Source: Plasmodium relictum (Eukaryota > Apicomplexa > Aconoidasida > Haemosporida > Plasmodiidae). Taken from it: a stretch of 64,000 bases of DNA. The DNA is taken from positions 868,001 through 932,000 of the forward strand of contig NC_041687.1 in NCBI RefSeq assembly GCF_900005765.1, in the 5' to 3' direction. Made by a program: the position numbers and the translations under genes. Under the pieces are notes generated by a model. The model was not told where the DNA came from, made no database searches, and saw only the letters and a list, made by a program, of their open reading frames with translations. Positions 48,629 to 60,589 of the stretch are shown here, in pieces (position 1 is the stretch's first letter; each line of letters begins with the position of its first letter).

Positions 48629-50550
48629 AAAGTAGAAAGTATTCTATGAAGCATATAATTATTATGTATTATTCTTATATTAATGAATAATTATATTTTA
48701 ATTAATAACTACCAAAAAACTATAATAAAAAAAAAAAAAAAAAATGAAGTAGCTGAGATAATTATATTATAATTTATATAATAAGGATTATTATTATATG
48801 TATTACTACTAAGTATGATGATTGTATTTCTAAATTAATTATTTTTTAAAATTTAAAAAACATTGAGTTTTTTATTAGGAGTTTCATATATAAATTTTTA
48901 AGAAATATGTTTGATTTTTAAGTTATTTTTTTAATGTTTTTTTTTAGCTCAAAATTTCTTTTTTAAATGTATATTTATATTAATTTTTTTTTATAGTATA
49001 CCAGTATAACAACTGAGTATTAAATTACAAAGTACATTAAGTAATATATATAGGAGAAAAAGATAATGTATATTATTTTTATTACAGGAAATATATTATT
49101 TAATCCGAGTGAAATACACTTATTTTTTTTTAAATTTCTTATTCATATTTATATTATTATGTAGTATTAATAATGTAATGGTATATATTTTTATTAAAGT
49201 ACAAACTGTACTAAAAAAAAAAGACTTAAAATAAAAATAAAAAAAATAGAAATATAAATGAAAATAACATTTTCTTTTACTATAATACTTATTTCAAAAA
49301 TCAAAATTAGCTTGAACTATAAATTTCTTTATAAGAGTGAATATAGGTTTTTTCTAATAAAGAATAAATAGAAAAAAAGTTCTTTTCTATTGAAAGTTCT
49401 AATCTTTTTTTATAACTAGAGATGATTTAATTTAAAGTTTTTTCTTTTATTTAATACTTTTTCAATGTTCATTTATGCCTTTTATTTTTTTATTTATTTT
49501 TTTTTTTTTCACTTTAAAAATTCTTTAATTTTTTCAAACATATATAACAAATTAAAAAAGTTGTACTTCTTTTAATATAAATTCATATAATAGTACATAT
49601 TGCATATGCATTGTTATAATAATTTATGAGCTAACTGAGGTAAAAAAAAATAATCGGAATGATTGATAAATTAATTTTTTCGGAAACATATAATTCATGA
49701 TTTATAAAAATTAGAACATTAGTAAAACTTTATACATATAAGTTTTTTAAAAAGGAAAAAAAATAAATAACAATCTTAAAGTTAATAATTATAACATCTC
49801 ACAAATTATCTAATTAAGAGCTTGGAACTTAAAAAATAATTTATATTACCATATTATAATTATTTTGAATATATATATATATAAAAAAAATATAACCAAT
49901 AATTATGGGGAATAAATATTTTAACTGCATACATTAAAATTGATTTTAAAATTTTCAATTTTACAGAAATGTATGCAATAAAAATTTTCATCATAAATTT
50001 ACTCACTGAAAAAAAGGATAAAAAAATAAAAAAATAAGTAATACTCTTAAAATTTAAAATACATATAAAAGGAAAAAAATTTTTAAAAAAATAAAAAAAA
50101 TAAAATTATTACTTTTTAGCATACTAAAGTTTTACATACATTTACAATTTTTTTTATGAGACGTATAGATAATACGAACACGTTTTTTATTAAAGGAAAT
50201 GCATTTAATAAATAAGTGTAAACAAAAATTTTTAATTATTTTAAAATAATTAATTTTGTATCATTAAAAATAATAAAAAAATAAAAAATAAATAAAAAAT
50301 AAATTAACTAAAATGAAAATAAAAGTTAAAATAACATTAACAAAATAAAATATCTTTTTTTGTTTTTTTGTTTCATGGTAGTAAAAAAAAAAAAATATAA
50401 AACTGGAAGAAAATTTTACTTTAATACAAAAAAAGAAAAAAAAAATAGAGAAAACAAAATTACAAATTATTGGGTATATTATTTATAATCTGCATAAATA
50501 TTAGATAAAAAAAAAAATAGTACTAAATAAATATAAAAATAAAGAAAATA
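48629..50550. other. Intergenic between PV1 and RPN7
   Basis: 1.9 kb of A+T-rich spacer. I see no coding frame, RNA gene or clear motif; poly-A near 48727 may mark the PV1 3' end. Confidence 0.5.
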
Positions 50551-52228
50551 ATGGAAAAGGACAATAAAGAAGAAAATTATGAACTGAATAAATATAGTTA
50601 TCCAAATTTTTATTTGGCTGATTTATTTTACAAATTACAGTTATCAAATATATCAATAAATGAAAGAAATGAAGCATTACAAAAATTGTTAGATGAAATA
50701 GAAAAAAATAATATGTATCCATACTATAGTTATATTTGCGAAGAATTGAATCTAAATATGGATAAGGATTTATATAAAAAATTAAAAGATAAAGCTGATG
50801 AAGAAATGAATAAAATAGAAAAAAAAATATTAGAGTCTGAAGAGAATTTTGATTCTGTTGATACAAAAAATGATCTTCTAATAAAAGCAAATTTTTTTTG
50901 TAAAATTGGAGATAAGGTAGTAAATCTGTTATTTTATAGTTATTACTTTTTTTTTAAATAAAAAAATAATAATAATAAAATGGCATTCATTTACATATAT
51001 GTGATATCAAAGAATATAACTTAATATATATATATTAATGTATTATACTATAATGAACATATGTTCTATCTTTATAATTCTATAGTATAATCTCTTATGT
51101 GTCTATTGTGATACTTAAAAAATAGTTAATATTAAAATGTAAATTTTTTTTTTTATATTTTTTTTTTTTATTTTTTATTGAAAGGAAAATTCAATTAAAG
51201 AATATGAAGAAGCATATAAAAAAGGAATAGGTATTGGAGTTAAATTAGATATTTTACTTACCATAATAAGAATTAGTATTTTTTTTAATGATATGAAAAA
51301 TACTAAGAAATATTTAGAACAAGCTAAAACACAAATGGAAAAAGGTGGTGATTGGGAAAGAAAAAATAAATTAAAAATCTATGAAGCTTTAAATTATATT
51401 ATGATTAGAAATTTTTCAGAAGCATCTAAAATTTTAATTGATGCAGCCTCTACTTTTACTGCTACAGAAATTTTATCATATGACCAACTCATATTTTATG
51501 TTGTTATTCTTAGCATAGTAACAGAATAAAAAAAAAATTTCCTAAATATTTTTTAAATATAGTTTTTTATATATATTATAAATTCCTTTCTTTTTTTTTT
51601 TATTCTTTTTTTATAGATGACTGAAGAGAGAACAGTATTGAATAAAAAAATTTTAAATAACTCAATAATTTTACAAGTAACGAGTAGTGATGACGATTTG
51701 CAAAGTTATATCTCTTCTTTTTATCATTGTGATTATAGAACATTTATGGAAAAGATAATAAAAATGGCTATGCGTGTTAAGAGAGATAGATATATAGGTA
51801 GGCACTATAGATATTTTATTAGAAATACTAGAGTTAGAGCATATAGACAATTTTTAGAACCCTTTAAAAGTGTTACTCTTAAAAATATGGCATATGCATT
51901 TGGTGTTAGTGAAGAATTTATTGAAAGCGAAATATCATCATTTATTGCTAATGGAAAGCTAAATTGTAAAATTGATAAAGTTAATGGATCAATTGAAAGT
52001 AATCAACCTAATGAAAGAAATACGATGTATTTGAATACAATCAAAAAGGTATTCATGACAGAAAAAAAGAATTACATTTTTGTTTTAGTTTATATATCTA
52101 TAATTGCTCCTATTAATACATATAGATTTTAATAAATATATATATATTTGATATATTAACTTTTTATTTTATAGGGGGATATATTGCTTAATAGAATACA
52201 AAAATTATCTAGAGTTATTGATATGTAA
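50551..52228 (+). CDS. RPN7: 26S proteasome regulatory particle subunit RPN7
   Basis: The exons are 50551-50916, 51185-51517, 51617-52048 and 52175-52228, all phase 0, giving about 394 aa, the normal RPN7 length. RPN7 is a PCI-domain scaffold of the proteasome lid; with RPN3 it links the lid subunits. The first exon gives the N-terminal helical region (Ala-Asp-Leu-Phe-Tyr-Lys-Leu...). Exon 2 carries the TPR-like helices, with Lys-Lys-Tyr-Leu-Glu-Gln-Ala, Gly-Gly-Asp-Trp-Glu-Arg-Lys-Asn-Lys-Leu-Lys-Ile-Tyr-Glu and the typical Phe-Ser-Glu-Ala-Ser-Lys-Ile-Leu. Exon 3 holds the PCI domain with its winged helix (Leu-Lys-Asn-Met-Ala-Tyr-Ala-Phe-Gly-Val-Ser-Glu-Glu-Phe-Ile-Glu). Exon 4 encodes the C-terminal lid helix Gly-Asp-Ile-Leu-Leu-Asn-Arg-Ile-Gln-Lys-Leu. 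It is almost free of Asn padding. Its 3' end faces the giant hydrolase. Confidence 0.95.
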
Positions 52229-52746
52229 AGTTATTTCAATAAATGCCCAATTATTTTTATTATATCTCATTTTTTTTTTTTTTTTTTAATATAAGCAATT
52301 TATATTTTTATTTCTATATTTATGAAATATATATTTAATCATTCTTATTTTGTTATTCTTATATTTTTTTGGCATTTTGATTTATCATCAATTCAAATGT
52401 TTAGATAATTTTTTTTATTTAAAGTATATATATTTTTTCTTTTTGCTAAACAAAAAACAAAAATATTTAGTTAATTAAAAAAGGAATTATTAAAACAACT
52501 ATATGAAAAAGTATAATAAAAAAATTAATAAAATATTGAAACAGAGAATCAGAAAAAAAGAAAAAATTATGTAAAAAAAATGTATACAAAACAAAAGCGA
52601 TGAGATAGAATAGAATAAAAAAAAAAATTAATATGAAAATAAGAACAAAAAAAAAAAATAAAATAATGATATGATAGAACTGAAAAAAAAAAAATTTTAT
52701 AGTAAGAAAATTTAATGAAATAAATAGAAGAAAGTTATAAAAATAA
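52229..52746. other. Convergent intergenic region
   Basis: 3' flanks of RPN7 (+) and the alpha/beta hydrolase (-). Poly-T and poly-A only; the 104-codon frame at 52467-52781 on the - strand is Phe/Ile/Leu simple sequence. Confidence 0.5.
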
Positions 52747-55700
52747 TTACATATTAATTTTTTTTGAACAAGCATTTGCAATATATTGTAAATAAACAGT
52801 CTTTAACAAATATATATCTTTATAAAGATTAAAATGAAATTTATGAATATTAATTGTACTAAATGGGTGTAGTCTAAGTGGTTTAAAAATAATTTGTAAA
52901 ATTCTATTTTCTGAATCAGAATTTAAAATAGATGAATGATACTCGTTTTCAAATATATGTAAAAAGCACTTTATATTATTTAATGAATATTTTAAGATCA
53001 TTTCATTTGTTAGTTTATATAGTTTCAAACTCATTTCATAATTAACTAATGTGTCTTTTTTACCATGTATAAAATCGATTGTTAAATTTTGGAAAATTTT
53101 AGTTAAATATTTATTTTTCTTAAAGTCACTAATTATTTTAAAAAATTCTTTTAATGCTATCATATTGTCCCAATGAACATATGAGCATTTTTTGTTCATA
53201 ACAAATGGGCTTAATAAATAAAAAATACTATTTTTTAAAACACTTTTTACTAATTTCTGTGTATTAGTAAATGGTGCAACTAATACAACTTTATTAATAC
53301 TTATTTTCAGCTCATTTTTCAAAATATTTTTTTTTACTTTTTTTTTACTTTTTTCGTTGCTTAATATTTCATTAATTGTGATCATTCTAATAGAATTCTT
53401 ATTATTGAAATGATTTTTTATTTCTGTTTCTAGTTTGTCATAATAGTTATTGTAACTCTTACGAATATAACTGTTCTCACTATTATGAAATGATAAATTA
53501 TTATTTATATCAAACCATTCATCACTGTTTCTAATATATAATATATTATCTAAAATTTTTTCTTTACATGTATTTCCTAATTTTACTTTTTTATTCTTCT
53601 CATTATTTTTTTTTTTAATGGATTCTTCATCTTTATTTTTATTTGAAGAATTTATTTTATCTAAAAAAATATCTTGAAAAGTAAGTATTTTTTTTTCATC
53701 ATACACATACTCGTTAATTTTTTGGTTATTATGATTTAATTTTATAAATAAATTATCTTCATTTTTTATTTCTCTAATTGGTTGAGACTCCCTTTTGTCA
53801 AAAGCGATTTTATTAATATCTTCAAAAAAATCATTGTATAAACTTTTTGCTATATCTAGTAACAGTTGTAAACTTACACTACAACCTAACGAATAACCAA
53901 ATAAATTAATAGATATACTTTTATTTTTGTTAGTCTTTCTAATTTCTTTTAAAGCTTCTTTTAACGCAGTTAATGCACTTGTTTTAAATGTTAAAGGAGA
54001 AGGATGTCCTATACTATTATTGTATGCTGGATAATCTAATAATAAAAAGGAATATTTTACTTTTTTTGTTTTGTTTTTGTTTTTATATATAAGTGGGCCA
54101 TATATATCAGTGTAATTTAATCTATCATTTCTGAAATTTTTTTTTCTTTTTTCAAAAGAAGGATTTCTACCTTGCATATGATAGGAGATAAAATTGAATA
54201 ATTCGTCATCTTCACTTAAATCACTAGATTCGTTACTTTCTTCTAAAAAAAAATCATAAGATTCTTCCTCATCTTCTCCTAATTCAATTTTTTCACATGA
54301 TAAATTCTTTAAATTATCAAGGCATTCATTCAGTGAAATAACATTAGCACTCTGAATATTTTTATTTTTTTTAAAATATTCACGAAATAAATTTTCTTTA
54401 TTACTGGTACTATAGCTTATTTCCGAAGATTTAAAGTATTTCCTATTTTTGTCTATATATATATATTTTTTTTTTTCTTTTCCCTTTTCTTTCTCTTTCT
54501 CTTTCTCTTTCTCTTTTTCATCTTCTTCCTTTAATTTTTCTTTTAGTTTTTTTCTTTCTTTTTTTTTTTTTCTTATTTTTTTTTCCTTTTTTTTTTCATA
54601 ATAAAAATCCAAGAATTCTCTATTATTGTTTGGACCATATGTTATATAATCATTATTGTATTCGTTATAATAAGCAACTATTCGATTGTATATATCTAGA
54701 GTAGTATCATATAAATTTTTATCACAAAATATTTTCTTAGGTAATTCTGGAAGTTCTTTTCTATGAGATAAATTTTTTTTTTTTGTATAATTATATAAAC
54801 CTTCCTTATTATTAGATATATTTAAGTTACTATCTAGAAAATTACACTTCTGAAATATATTTTCATGAATTTTTTCTGTTTTTACATGAACATTTTTTTT
54901 AATATCTATCTTTTTGTTTAAACCAAATTTTTTATTTGTACCTAAATTATCATTTGAATTAGAATTATAATTTTTTTTTATCTTAACTCTTTTCAATTTC
55001 CTTATATATTTTTCATATTCTACTGGTGGTATTTCTGTTGCGTATCTTAAAATTTTATAAACAATATTTAATGAATCCATTGACTTCATATCTTTGCCAC
55101 CGAAAACAAGCCAAAGATATATAGGTATTTCAACATCTTCCTTATTTAAATTTTTTTTTATTTTTTTACTGTTTCTATCTCTAATCTTATTAAATATAGA
55201 ATCATATAATTTTGAGTTAATAAAATTTCTTATTTTAAAATTATTTATGTCTACAGAGTTTGTTATATTTATAGGATAATGATTTTCTTTATTATCTGAA
55301 ATTTTATTTAATTTATGGTTGCATAAATTTTTTCTTATAGAACTATTTTTTATATTTACAAATTCTTTTATTTTGTCTTCTTTTATATTTTCTCTTGAAC
55401 TATTTATCATCATTTTGTTATCTATTTCACTGATATCTTTATTTTCATTTCTATTTTGTATTAAAATATTATTTTTTAAGTTATTTACTTTTAAATAATT
55501 AATCGAATTATTTAAGTAATTATAATAATACTCAAAAAGAAAAAATACATTTTCATAAATATATGGAAAAACAGGTTCAATTTTACTATTAGAAAATGTC
55601 ATATATATATATGGGGCATTATACAATAAACTATCAAGAAAAGAAACTTTCTGATTTATATTATCTAATAACATATTGTTATTCATATTTCTACCTTTCT

Positions 55701-58700
55701 CATTATAACAAATATTATTTTGATTATTTTTTTTTATGTTTCTTTTTATTTCTTTTCTTATTTCTAATTCTTTTTTTCCTCTTATATTATTTTCTAAAAA
55801 AGAACTATCATTCCCTTTTTTTTTTTCTGTTTCATCATCATTTATTATATTTTTTAAATTGTTATTACTTTGATTGATTGTATTATTTATTGAAGTGTGA
55901 ATTTTAACATCCTTGTTATTAACATGAACTTTTTTTAAAGGAATGTATAAATTTTTCTTCGTATATATAAAAGAATTATGTGTTTCTATATAATCGTTTT
56001 TTGGCCCTGTTTTTATAAGAGAATTAGATTCATTTTTTATTTTTAAAAAATTCCATGAACCCTTATTTATAAAAGAATCATCACTTGTTATTTTTTGTAT
56101 TCTTAATGAATTTTCTACTTCGTGCACATTTATAGGTGGTATTAAATAGGCGTTGTATATATAAGGATAATTAAAATGTTCAGTATTTTTATCAATTATT
56201 ACTATATCCTTTATTTGCTTAATCATTAATTCGAAATTTAAACGCATTATTAAATAATTATAAAGGGTTTCTTTGTTATTATGATTATTATAAAAAAATA
56301 ATTCATACCAGGTATTTTTATATTTAAAAAGGTTTATATCTTCACTTTCTACTTTTAATGCTGGTATCTCAATACTTCTATTTAGTCTGCATTTATAATT
56401 TTCTAGCTCTTCTAAATGTACTGGATCTTGAGGTAAGCTTAAAATTTCTCTCTGTGCTATTTTTACATTACTTACATTTGATAGAACATTTTTATATCTT
56501 TCTTTATTTGTATATATTTTAAAATTCTTTACATAAACATTATCATTATCAACAAACAATTTTACTATTCTATTTTTTTTTAAATTCTTTATTTTTTTTT
56601 TTATTTTTATTTCATTAAGACGATAAATATCCCGTATTGAATTTATACATTCATGTTTTTCTTTAGGTAAGTAATCTTCAGAAATTTTTTCTTCCTTATA
56701 ATCTGGATAAGCCTTTTTATTTTCAATGTCTTTTTTAAAATACAGAAATTTATCTATTACTGATTGTTTTGAGTAAAAACTATTTTTCTTTATAAATTCA
56801 CTAGTATTCTTATTTTTATTTTTCAAATAGTTTTTATAAATTCTATTATAAATAATTTTTTTTTTATCATCATTGCTATAATTTAAGAAATTATTATCAT
56901 TTTTTCCCTTTTTATTTTCTATGAAATTCCAATCTATAAATTCGTCTTCTCTTTTTTCATTTTTGTTTTTGTTTAAATAATTTAAATTATATATATCTGT
57001 TAAAAAATTATTTTCTTTTTTATTATTTCTTCTATTTAATTTTATGAATTTGATAGTAGGACTTTTTATATTTATTAATTCTTCTTTTGTGATATTTTTA
57101 TCATTATTCATCAGGGAGTTATCATCTATTGTTTTCTTCATTATTTGATTTTTTACTTTTTTTTTTATCCATTTATTATCAACAAACATTTTATTTTTTA
57201 ACGTATTTTTGTTAAATTTTTCCTTGTGAATCTCATTTAAAGATATATCATGATAAAATTTATCATCAAAAAAAGAATTATTATTATGTTCTTTATATGA
57301 AATGAATCTACTATCGTTAATATTTACATCATTTTGATTGTTTGCGTATTTTTTGTATTTGTTTCTTTTTTCATTGAAATCTTTACTTGGAGATTCATTT
57401 TTTGATTGAATATTGTTATTTTCGGTAGGATTAGTTTGCATATTTTTTTTTAAATTTTCTTTAAAATACTTATTTAGAGATAAAGGCTTCATTTGTTCAT
57501 GATAACATAATTCTATAAATTTACAACTTGGATTCCTAATTATATTAACATTTTTTAAATCATTTTTATTGGTATAATTTGCATTTATTTTATCATATTC
57601 ACTTTCTCCTAATGTATTTTTATAAGAGTTATTAAAATTATTTTCACAAGATTCTTTTATGGAATCAAATTGAAATATTTTATAAATTGAATTATCATTT
57701 TTTTTTAGGCTATTTGCGACTAATTTTTTTTTATTATTTAATTCATTAACAAATAAATTATTTTCATTATTATTTAATAGAAATCCTCCATTTTTTTTTT
57801 TTCTTTGCATTCCTTTGCTTCTTTTTTTAATATGAATATTTTCTTCATATATATTTTCTTCATTTAAATTTTCTTCATATATATTTTTTTCATTTAAATT
57901 TTGTTTATTTTTTTCAATAATGTTTGCTTCTTTTTTTTTCCTTTTTATTATATTAAAATCCCCAAATTTTTTTGATAAGTTAAGTTCCCTTATTAATGGT
58001 ATTGTAGAGTCACATTCTTTTTTATTTTTAAGATTACCTTCAATTGACAAACTTTTGTAAAAATTTTTATCAAAAAACATTGGTGAAATGTGCGTATTTG
58101 CTAATGAACAAGTTTCATCTTTTTTTATTTTAGGTGAAAAATTACAAGAATTTTCAAAATATGAATCTGTCTTTTTTTTTTTAAATTTTTTTACTAAATC
58201 ATAAATGAAATATACACCATTAGCATTTTTTTTTTCCCTCTTTATTTCCATCGGAGAAATTAAAAAAAAAAATTTTTTTTTACTTTTTATTTCTTTTTTC
58301 TCTTCTGTTATACTATTATTTTTACCAGTATGTTTGTCTAAATAACTGTCTATTTTTCTATTAAAGTATACACTATTTTTAATTTCAAAGTTATATTTCT
58401 TTATATTATCCTTACGTATAATTAAATAACTTGTTTCATTGAAATTATAATTGAATACATATTCTTTATTTATATCAGAAAATTTTTCATTTACTGTTAA
58501 TTTATTTTTTTTTTTTTTTTTTTTTTTTTTATTAAACTTAAAATTAATTAAATTAATCGGTGAAATCTTATTTTTTTTTAAGTAACATTTGTTCAAAAAT
58601 GAGTTTATATATCCAAATTCGCTTTTGTTGCATCCTTTTTTAAACGTTAAACCGTCAACAATTTTTTTTAAATTGTAATCCATATTTATATGATTCACCT

Positions 58701-59595
58701 TTTTTTTTTCATTTATATTTTTTTCATTGATTATATAAACATATTTTATTCCTGAATTTTTTTTATTTTTTTCCGACTCTTCAGAAATATTTTCGTAAGG
58801 CTTTATAGGATGAATAATATTCTTCATTGATTTTACTTTATCTGATAAATTACAAAAAATAATTCCATTATATAAGAAATATTTATTTATTTTTTTTTTT
58901 AAGGACTTTTTTTTACTGATATTTTTATAAATCTTTAATTTTCCATTTTCCATATATTTCTTTACCGTTAATAAGCTTTCAAATACATTTTTTTTTTTCT
59001 TAATATTTCTTTTAAATCTAACGTTGTTATTTTTTCTATTTAAAGAATCATCAGATTTACTTGTGCTTTCAAAAATTATTTTAATTTCTTTTTGATTTAA
59101 ATTGAATGAAGAGTGTGCTTTAACTTCATGTAATTCATTATTTAAAGGATTTAAACATTTATTCTTATATAAAAAGTTATCTTTTGTTAGGCTAGTATTT
59201 ATATTAATTTTTTCCTTTTCATTAATAGATTTTTTATCAGAAATTTTTTTATTTTTTTCGTTAATATTTGTTATGTTAGTACAACTTTCTTCTGTTTCAT
59301 TTATATTTTTTATTTTTTTAAAAAAATACTTTGCTTTATTTTCTCTACTTTTTCTTTCAAAAAGAAAATTAGAAAATATATATGAATCATATAAAGAATG
59401 ATTAGAGGACCTTATAAATGCTGTTTTCATATTTAATAATTTTTTTGGGAGAGTATTTTTTATTTGTTTTTCTAAATATATTTCATTCTTATTTATTTTT
59501 CTTAGTCTATTTCCCAAAAGTTTATATTTTTCCTTTTCTATTTTTTTTACTCCAGTTATATTTACTTCAAGTATATTTGTAGGATCAAAGTACAT
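52747..59595 (-). CDS. Giant alpha/beta hydrolase, predicted serine hydrolase
   Basis: This is one exon of about 2282 aa starting at ATG 59593-59595; the open frame extends nine codons further but only to a TTG. Residues 1 to about 1110 are Lys/Asn-rich with poor conservation. A less biased block starts near Leu-Ser-Leu-Pro-Gln-Asp-Pro-Val-His. The hydrolase core then shows, in order, Tyr-Leu-Trp-Leu-Val-Phe-Gly-Gly, a long charged Lys/Glu insertion, Leu-Leu-Leu-Asp-Tyr-Pro-Ala-Tyr, and the nucleophile elbow Gly-Tyr-Ser-Leu-Gly. A predicted catalytic triad is Ser1902, Asp2181 (Gly-Lys-Lys-Asp) and His2220 (Glu-Tyr-His). A further insertion of about 190 residues lies between the elbow helix and the strand with Val-Ala-Pro-Phe. 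The substrate is unknown; lipase, thioesterase or depalmitoylase roles are all possible. No signal peptide or membrane segment is visible. Confidence 0.82.
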   Translation of the reverse strand: MYFDPTNILEVNITGVKKIEKEKYKLLGNRLRKINKNEIYLEKQIKNTLPKKLLNMKTAFIRSSNHSLYDSYIFSNFLFERKSRENKAKYFFKKIKNINETEESCTNITNINEKNKKISDKKSINEKEKININTSLTKDNFLYKNKCLNPLNNELHEVKAHSSFNLNQKEIKIIFESTSKSDDSLNRKNNNVRFKRNIKKKKNVFESLLTVKKYMENGKLKIYKNISKKKSLKKKINKYFLYNGIIFCNLSDKVKSMKNIIHPIKPYENISEESEKNKKNSGIKYVYIINEKNINEKKKVNHINMDYNLKKIVDGLTFKKGCNKSEFGYINSFLNKCYLKKNKISPINLINFKFNKKKKKKKKNKLTVNEKFSDINKEYVFNYNFNETSYLIIRKDNIKKYNFEIKNSVYFNRKIDSYLDKHTGKNNSITEEKKEIKSKKKFFFLISPMEIKREKKNANGVYFIYDLVKKFKKKKTDSYFENSCNFSPKIKKDETCSLANTHISPMFFDKNFYKSLSIEGNLKNKKECDSTIPLIRELNLSKKFGDFNIIKRKKKEANIIEKNKQNLNEKNIYEENLNEENIYEENIHIKKRSKGMQRKKKNGGFLLNNNENNLFVNELNNKKKLVANSLKKNDNSIYKIFQFDSIKESCENNFNNSYKNTLGESEYDKINANYTNKNDLKNVNIIRNPSCKFIELCYHEQMKPLSLNKYFKENLKKNMQTNPTENNNIQSKNESPSKDFNEKRNKYKKYANNQNDVNINDSRFISYKEHNNNSFFDDKFYHDISLNEIHKEKFNKNTLKNKMFVDNKWIKKKVKNQIMKKTIDDNSLMNNDKNITKEELINIKSPTIKFIKLNRRNNKKENNFLTDIYNLNYLNKNKNEKREDEFIDWNFIENKKGKNDNNFLNYSNDDKKKIIYNRIYKNYLKNKNKNTSEFIKKNSFYSKQSVIDKFLYFKKDIENKKAYPDYKEEKISEDYLPKEKHECINSIRDIYRLNEIKIKKKIKNLKKNRIVKLFVDNDNVYVKNFKIYTNKERYKNVLSNVSNVKIAQREILSLPQDPVHLEELENYKCRLNRSIEIPALKVESEDINLFKYKNTWYELFFYNNHNNKETLYNYLIMRLNFELMIKQIKDIVIIDKNTEHFNYPYIYNAYLIPPINVHEVENSLRIQKITSDDSFINKGSWNFLKIKNESNSLIKTGPKNDYIETHNSFIYTKKNLYIPLKKVHVNNKDVKIHTSINNTINQSNNNLKNIINDDETEKKKGNDSSFLENNIRGKKELEIRKEIKRNIKKNNQNNICYNEKGRNMNNNMLLDNINQKVSFLDSLLYNAPYIYMTFSNSKIEPVFPYIYENVFFLFEYYYNYLNNSINYLKVNNLKNNILIQNRNENKDISEIDNKMMINSSRENIKEDKIKEFVNIKNSSIRKNLCNHKLNKISDNKENHYPINITNSVDINNFKIRNFINSKLYDSIFNKIRDRNSKKIKKNLNKEDVEIPIYLWLVFGGKDMKSMDSLNIVYKILRYATEIPPVEYEKYIRKLKRVKIKKNYNSNSNDNLGTNKKFGLNKKIDIKKNVHVKTEKIHENIFQKCNFLDSNLNISNNKEGLYNYTKKKNLSHRKELPELPKKIFCDKNLYDTTLDIYNRIVAYYNEYNNDYITYGPNNNREFLDFYYEKKKEKKIRKKKKERKKLKEKLKEEDEKEKEKEKEKEKGKEKKKYIYIDKNRKYFKSSEISYSTSNKENLFREYFKKNKNIQSANVISLNECLDNLKNLSCEKIELGEDEEESYDFFLEESNESSDLSEDDELFNFISYHMQGRNPSFEKRKKNFRNDRLNYTDIYGPLIYKNKNKTKKVKYSFLLLDYPAYNNSIGHPSPLTFKTSALTALKEALKEIRKTNKNKSISINLFGYSLGCSVSLQLLLDIAKSLYNDFFEDINKIAFDKRESQPIREIKNEDNLFIKLNHNNQKINEYVYDEKKILTFQDIFLDKINSSNKNKDEESIKKKNNEKNKKVKLGNTCKEKILDNILYIRNSDEWFDINNNLSFHNSENSYIRKSYNNYYDKLETEIKNHFNNKNSIRMITINEILSNEKSKKKVKKNILKNELKISINKVVLVAPFTNTQKLVKSVLKNSIFYLLSPFVMNKKCSYVHWDNMIALKEFFKIISDFKKNKYLTKIFQNLTIDFIHGKKDTLVNYEMSLKLYKLTNEMILKYSLNNIKCFLHIFENEYHSSILNSDSENRILQIIFKPLRLHPFSTINIHKFHFNLYKDIYLLKTVYLQYIANACSKKINM
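58505..58530. repeat. Poly-T(26) / coding poly-A in the hydrolase gene
   Basis: 26 uninterrupted T on the + strand are read on the - strand as a run of Lys codons (AAA) in the N-terminal low-complexity part of the hydrolase. A change of length would shift the frame. Confidence 0.9.
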
Positions 59596-60548
59596 ATTTG
59601 AATAAATAGTAAAATATAACAAGATAATTAGACAATAATATTTTTAAAAGAAATGCATATATAGTCTTATTAGAATATAAGTTTTATTTCACTATAAAAA
59701 GCATATTTTTTTTCTCAATTTTCAAAAAATAAAGAAAAATCAATAGCCTGAGTGATAGCTCTAAGATGACTTTAATTCATCACATTTTCTTATCCAAGTG
59801 TAAGCATTACTTTTTTACTCTAATATATACTTTAAACACTCATTTTATTTAAAAAAAAAAAAGGAAAAGGGATTGTCCTCAGCATACTTGTTTTAAAAAA
59901 GAAATCTATACAAACTTTTACTATTTTAAAAAAAAAGGAACAATATAAAATAGATTTTATTTCATAAATTTTTAACTGATTCACTTTTAAATTATTTCAT
60001 TTTTTTTTTTTTCTTTCACATATTATATTACTTCTGTTTGGTGCAACCTAATTTGGAAATATCCAAAAAAAAAAAAAAAAAAAAATCATAAAAGACAAAA
60101 TATAAAGTATATTTCTTATAATTTTTTTTCTTTATTTTTTTGATTTATGTCATTTTTGTTTTATTATTTTACTTGTATTTTTTTTTTTTCCTTTATAAAA
60201 AAAGGATTATCTGATATTCTAAGTTTCACCTCTAGTCTTTTTTTTTTTTTTCTATTTGACTTAAATATATATGCACCCTTTCCGCATAATAAATTATATC
60301 TAATATGTTATTCTTTTGAATTGATACTTTTTTATATAAAATATATAATCCTTTCTTAATAGAATAGATAAGATATTGAAATTTTAAATGAAGTATGGAG
60401 CATCACTTTTTCTTGGATTCTTTAACAAATAGAATAAAAATATATATATGTTATTACTAATGTAAAAAATTTAAAGTTACATGCATCATAAATATCTTTT
60501 TTCATTCTTATATCTCCTTTTTCCTTTTTATTCTTAATATGTTTTCAT

Positions 60549-60589
<41 letters not shown>

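Noticed and set aside
52467-52781. 104-codon - strand frame between RPN7 and the hydrolase
   Set aside because: Simple-sequence translation overlapping the end of the hydrolase gene in another frame.
60147-60359. 70-codon + strand frame upstream of the hydrolase
   Set aside because: Dominated by Phe, Leu, Ile and Tyr from poly-T; few charged residues and no splice or start context.
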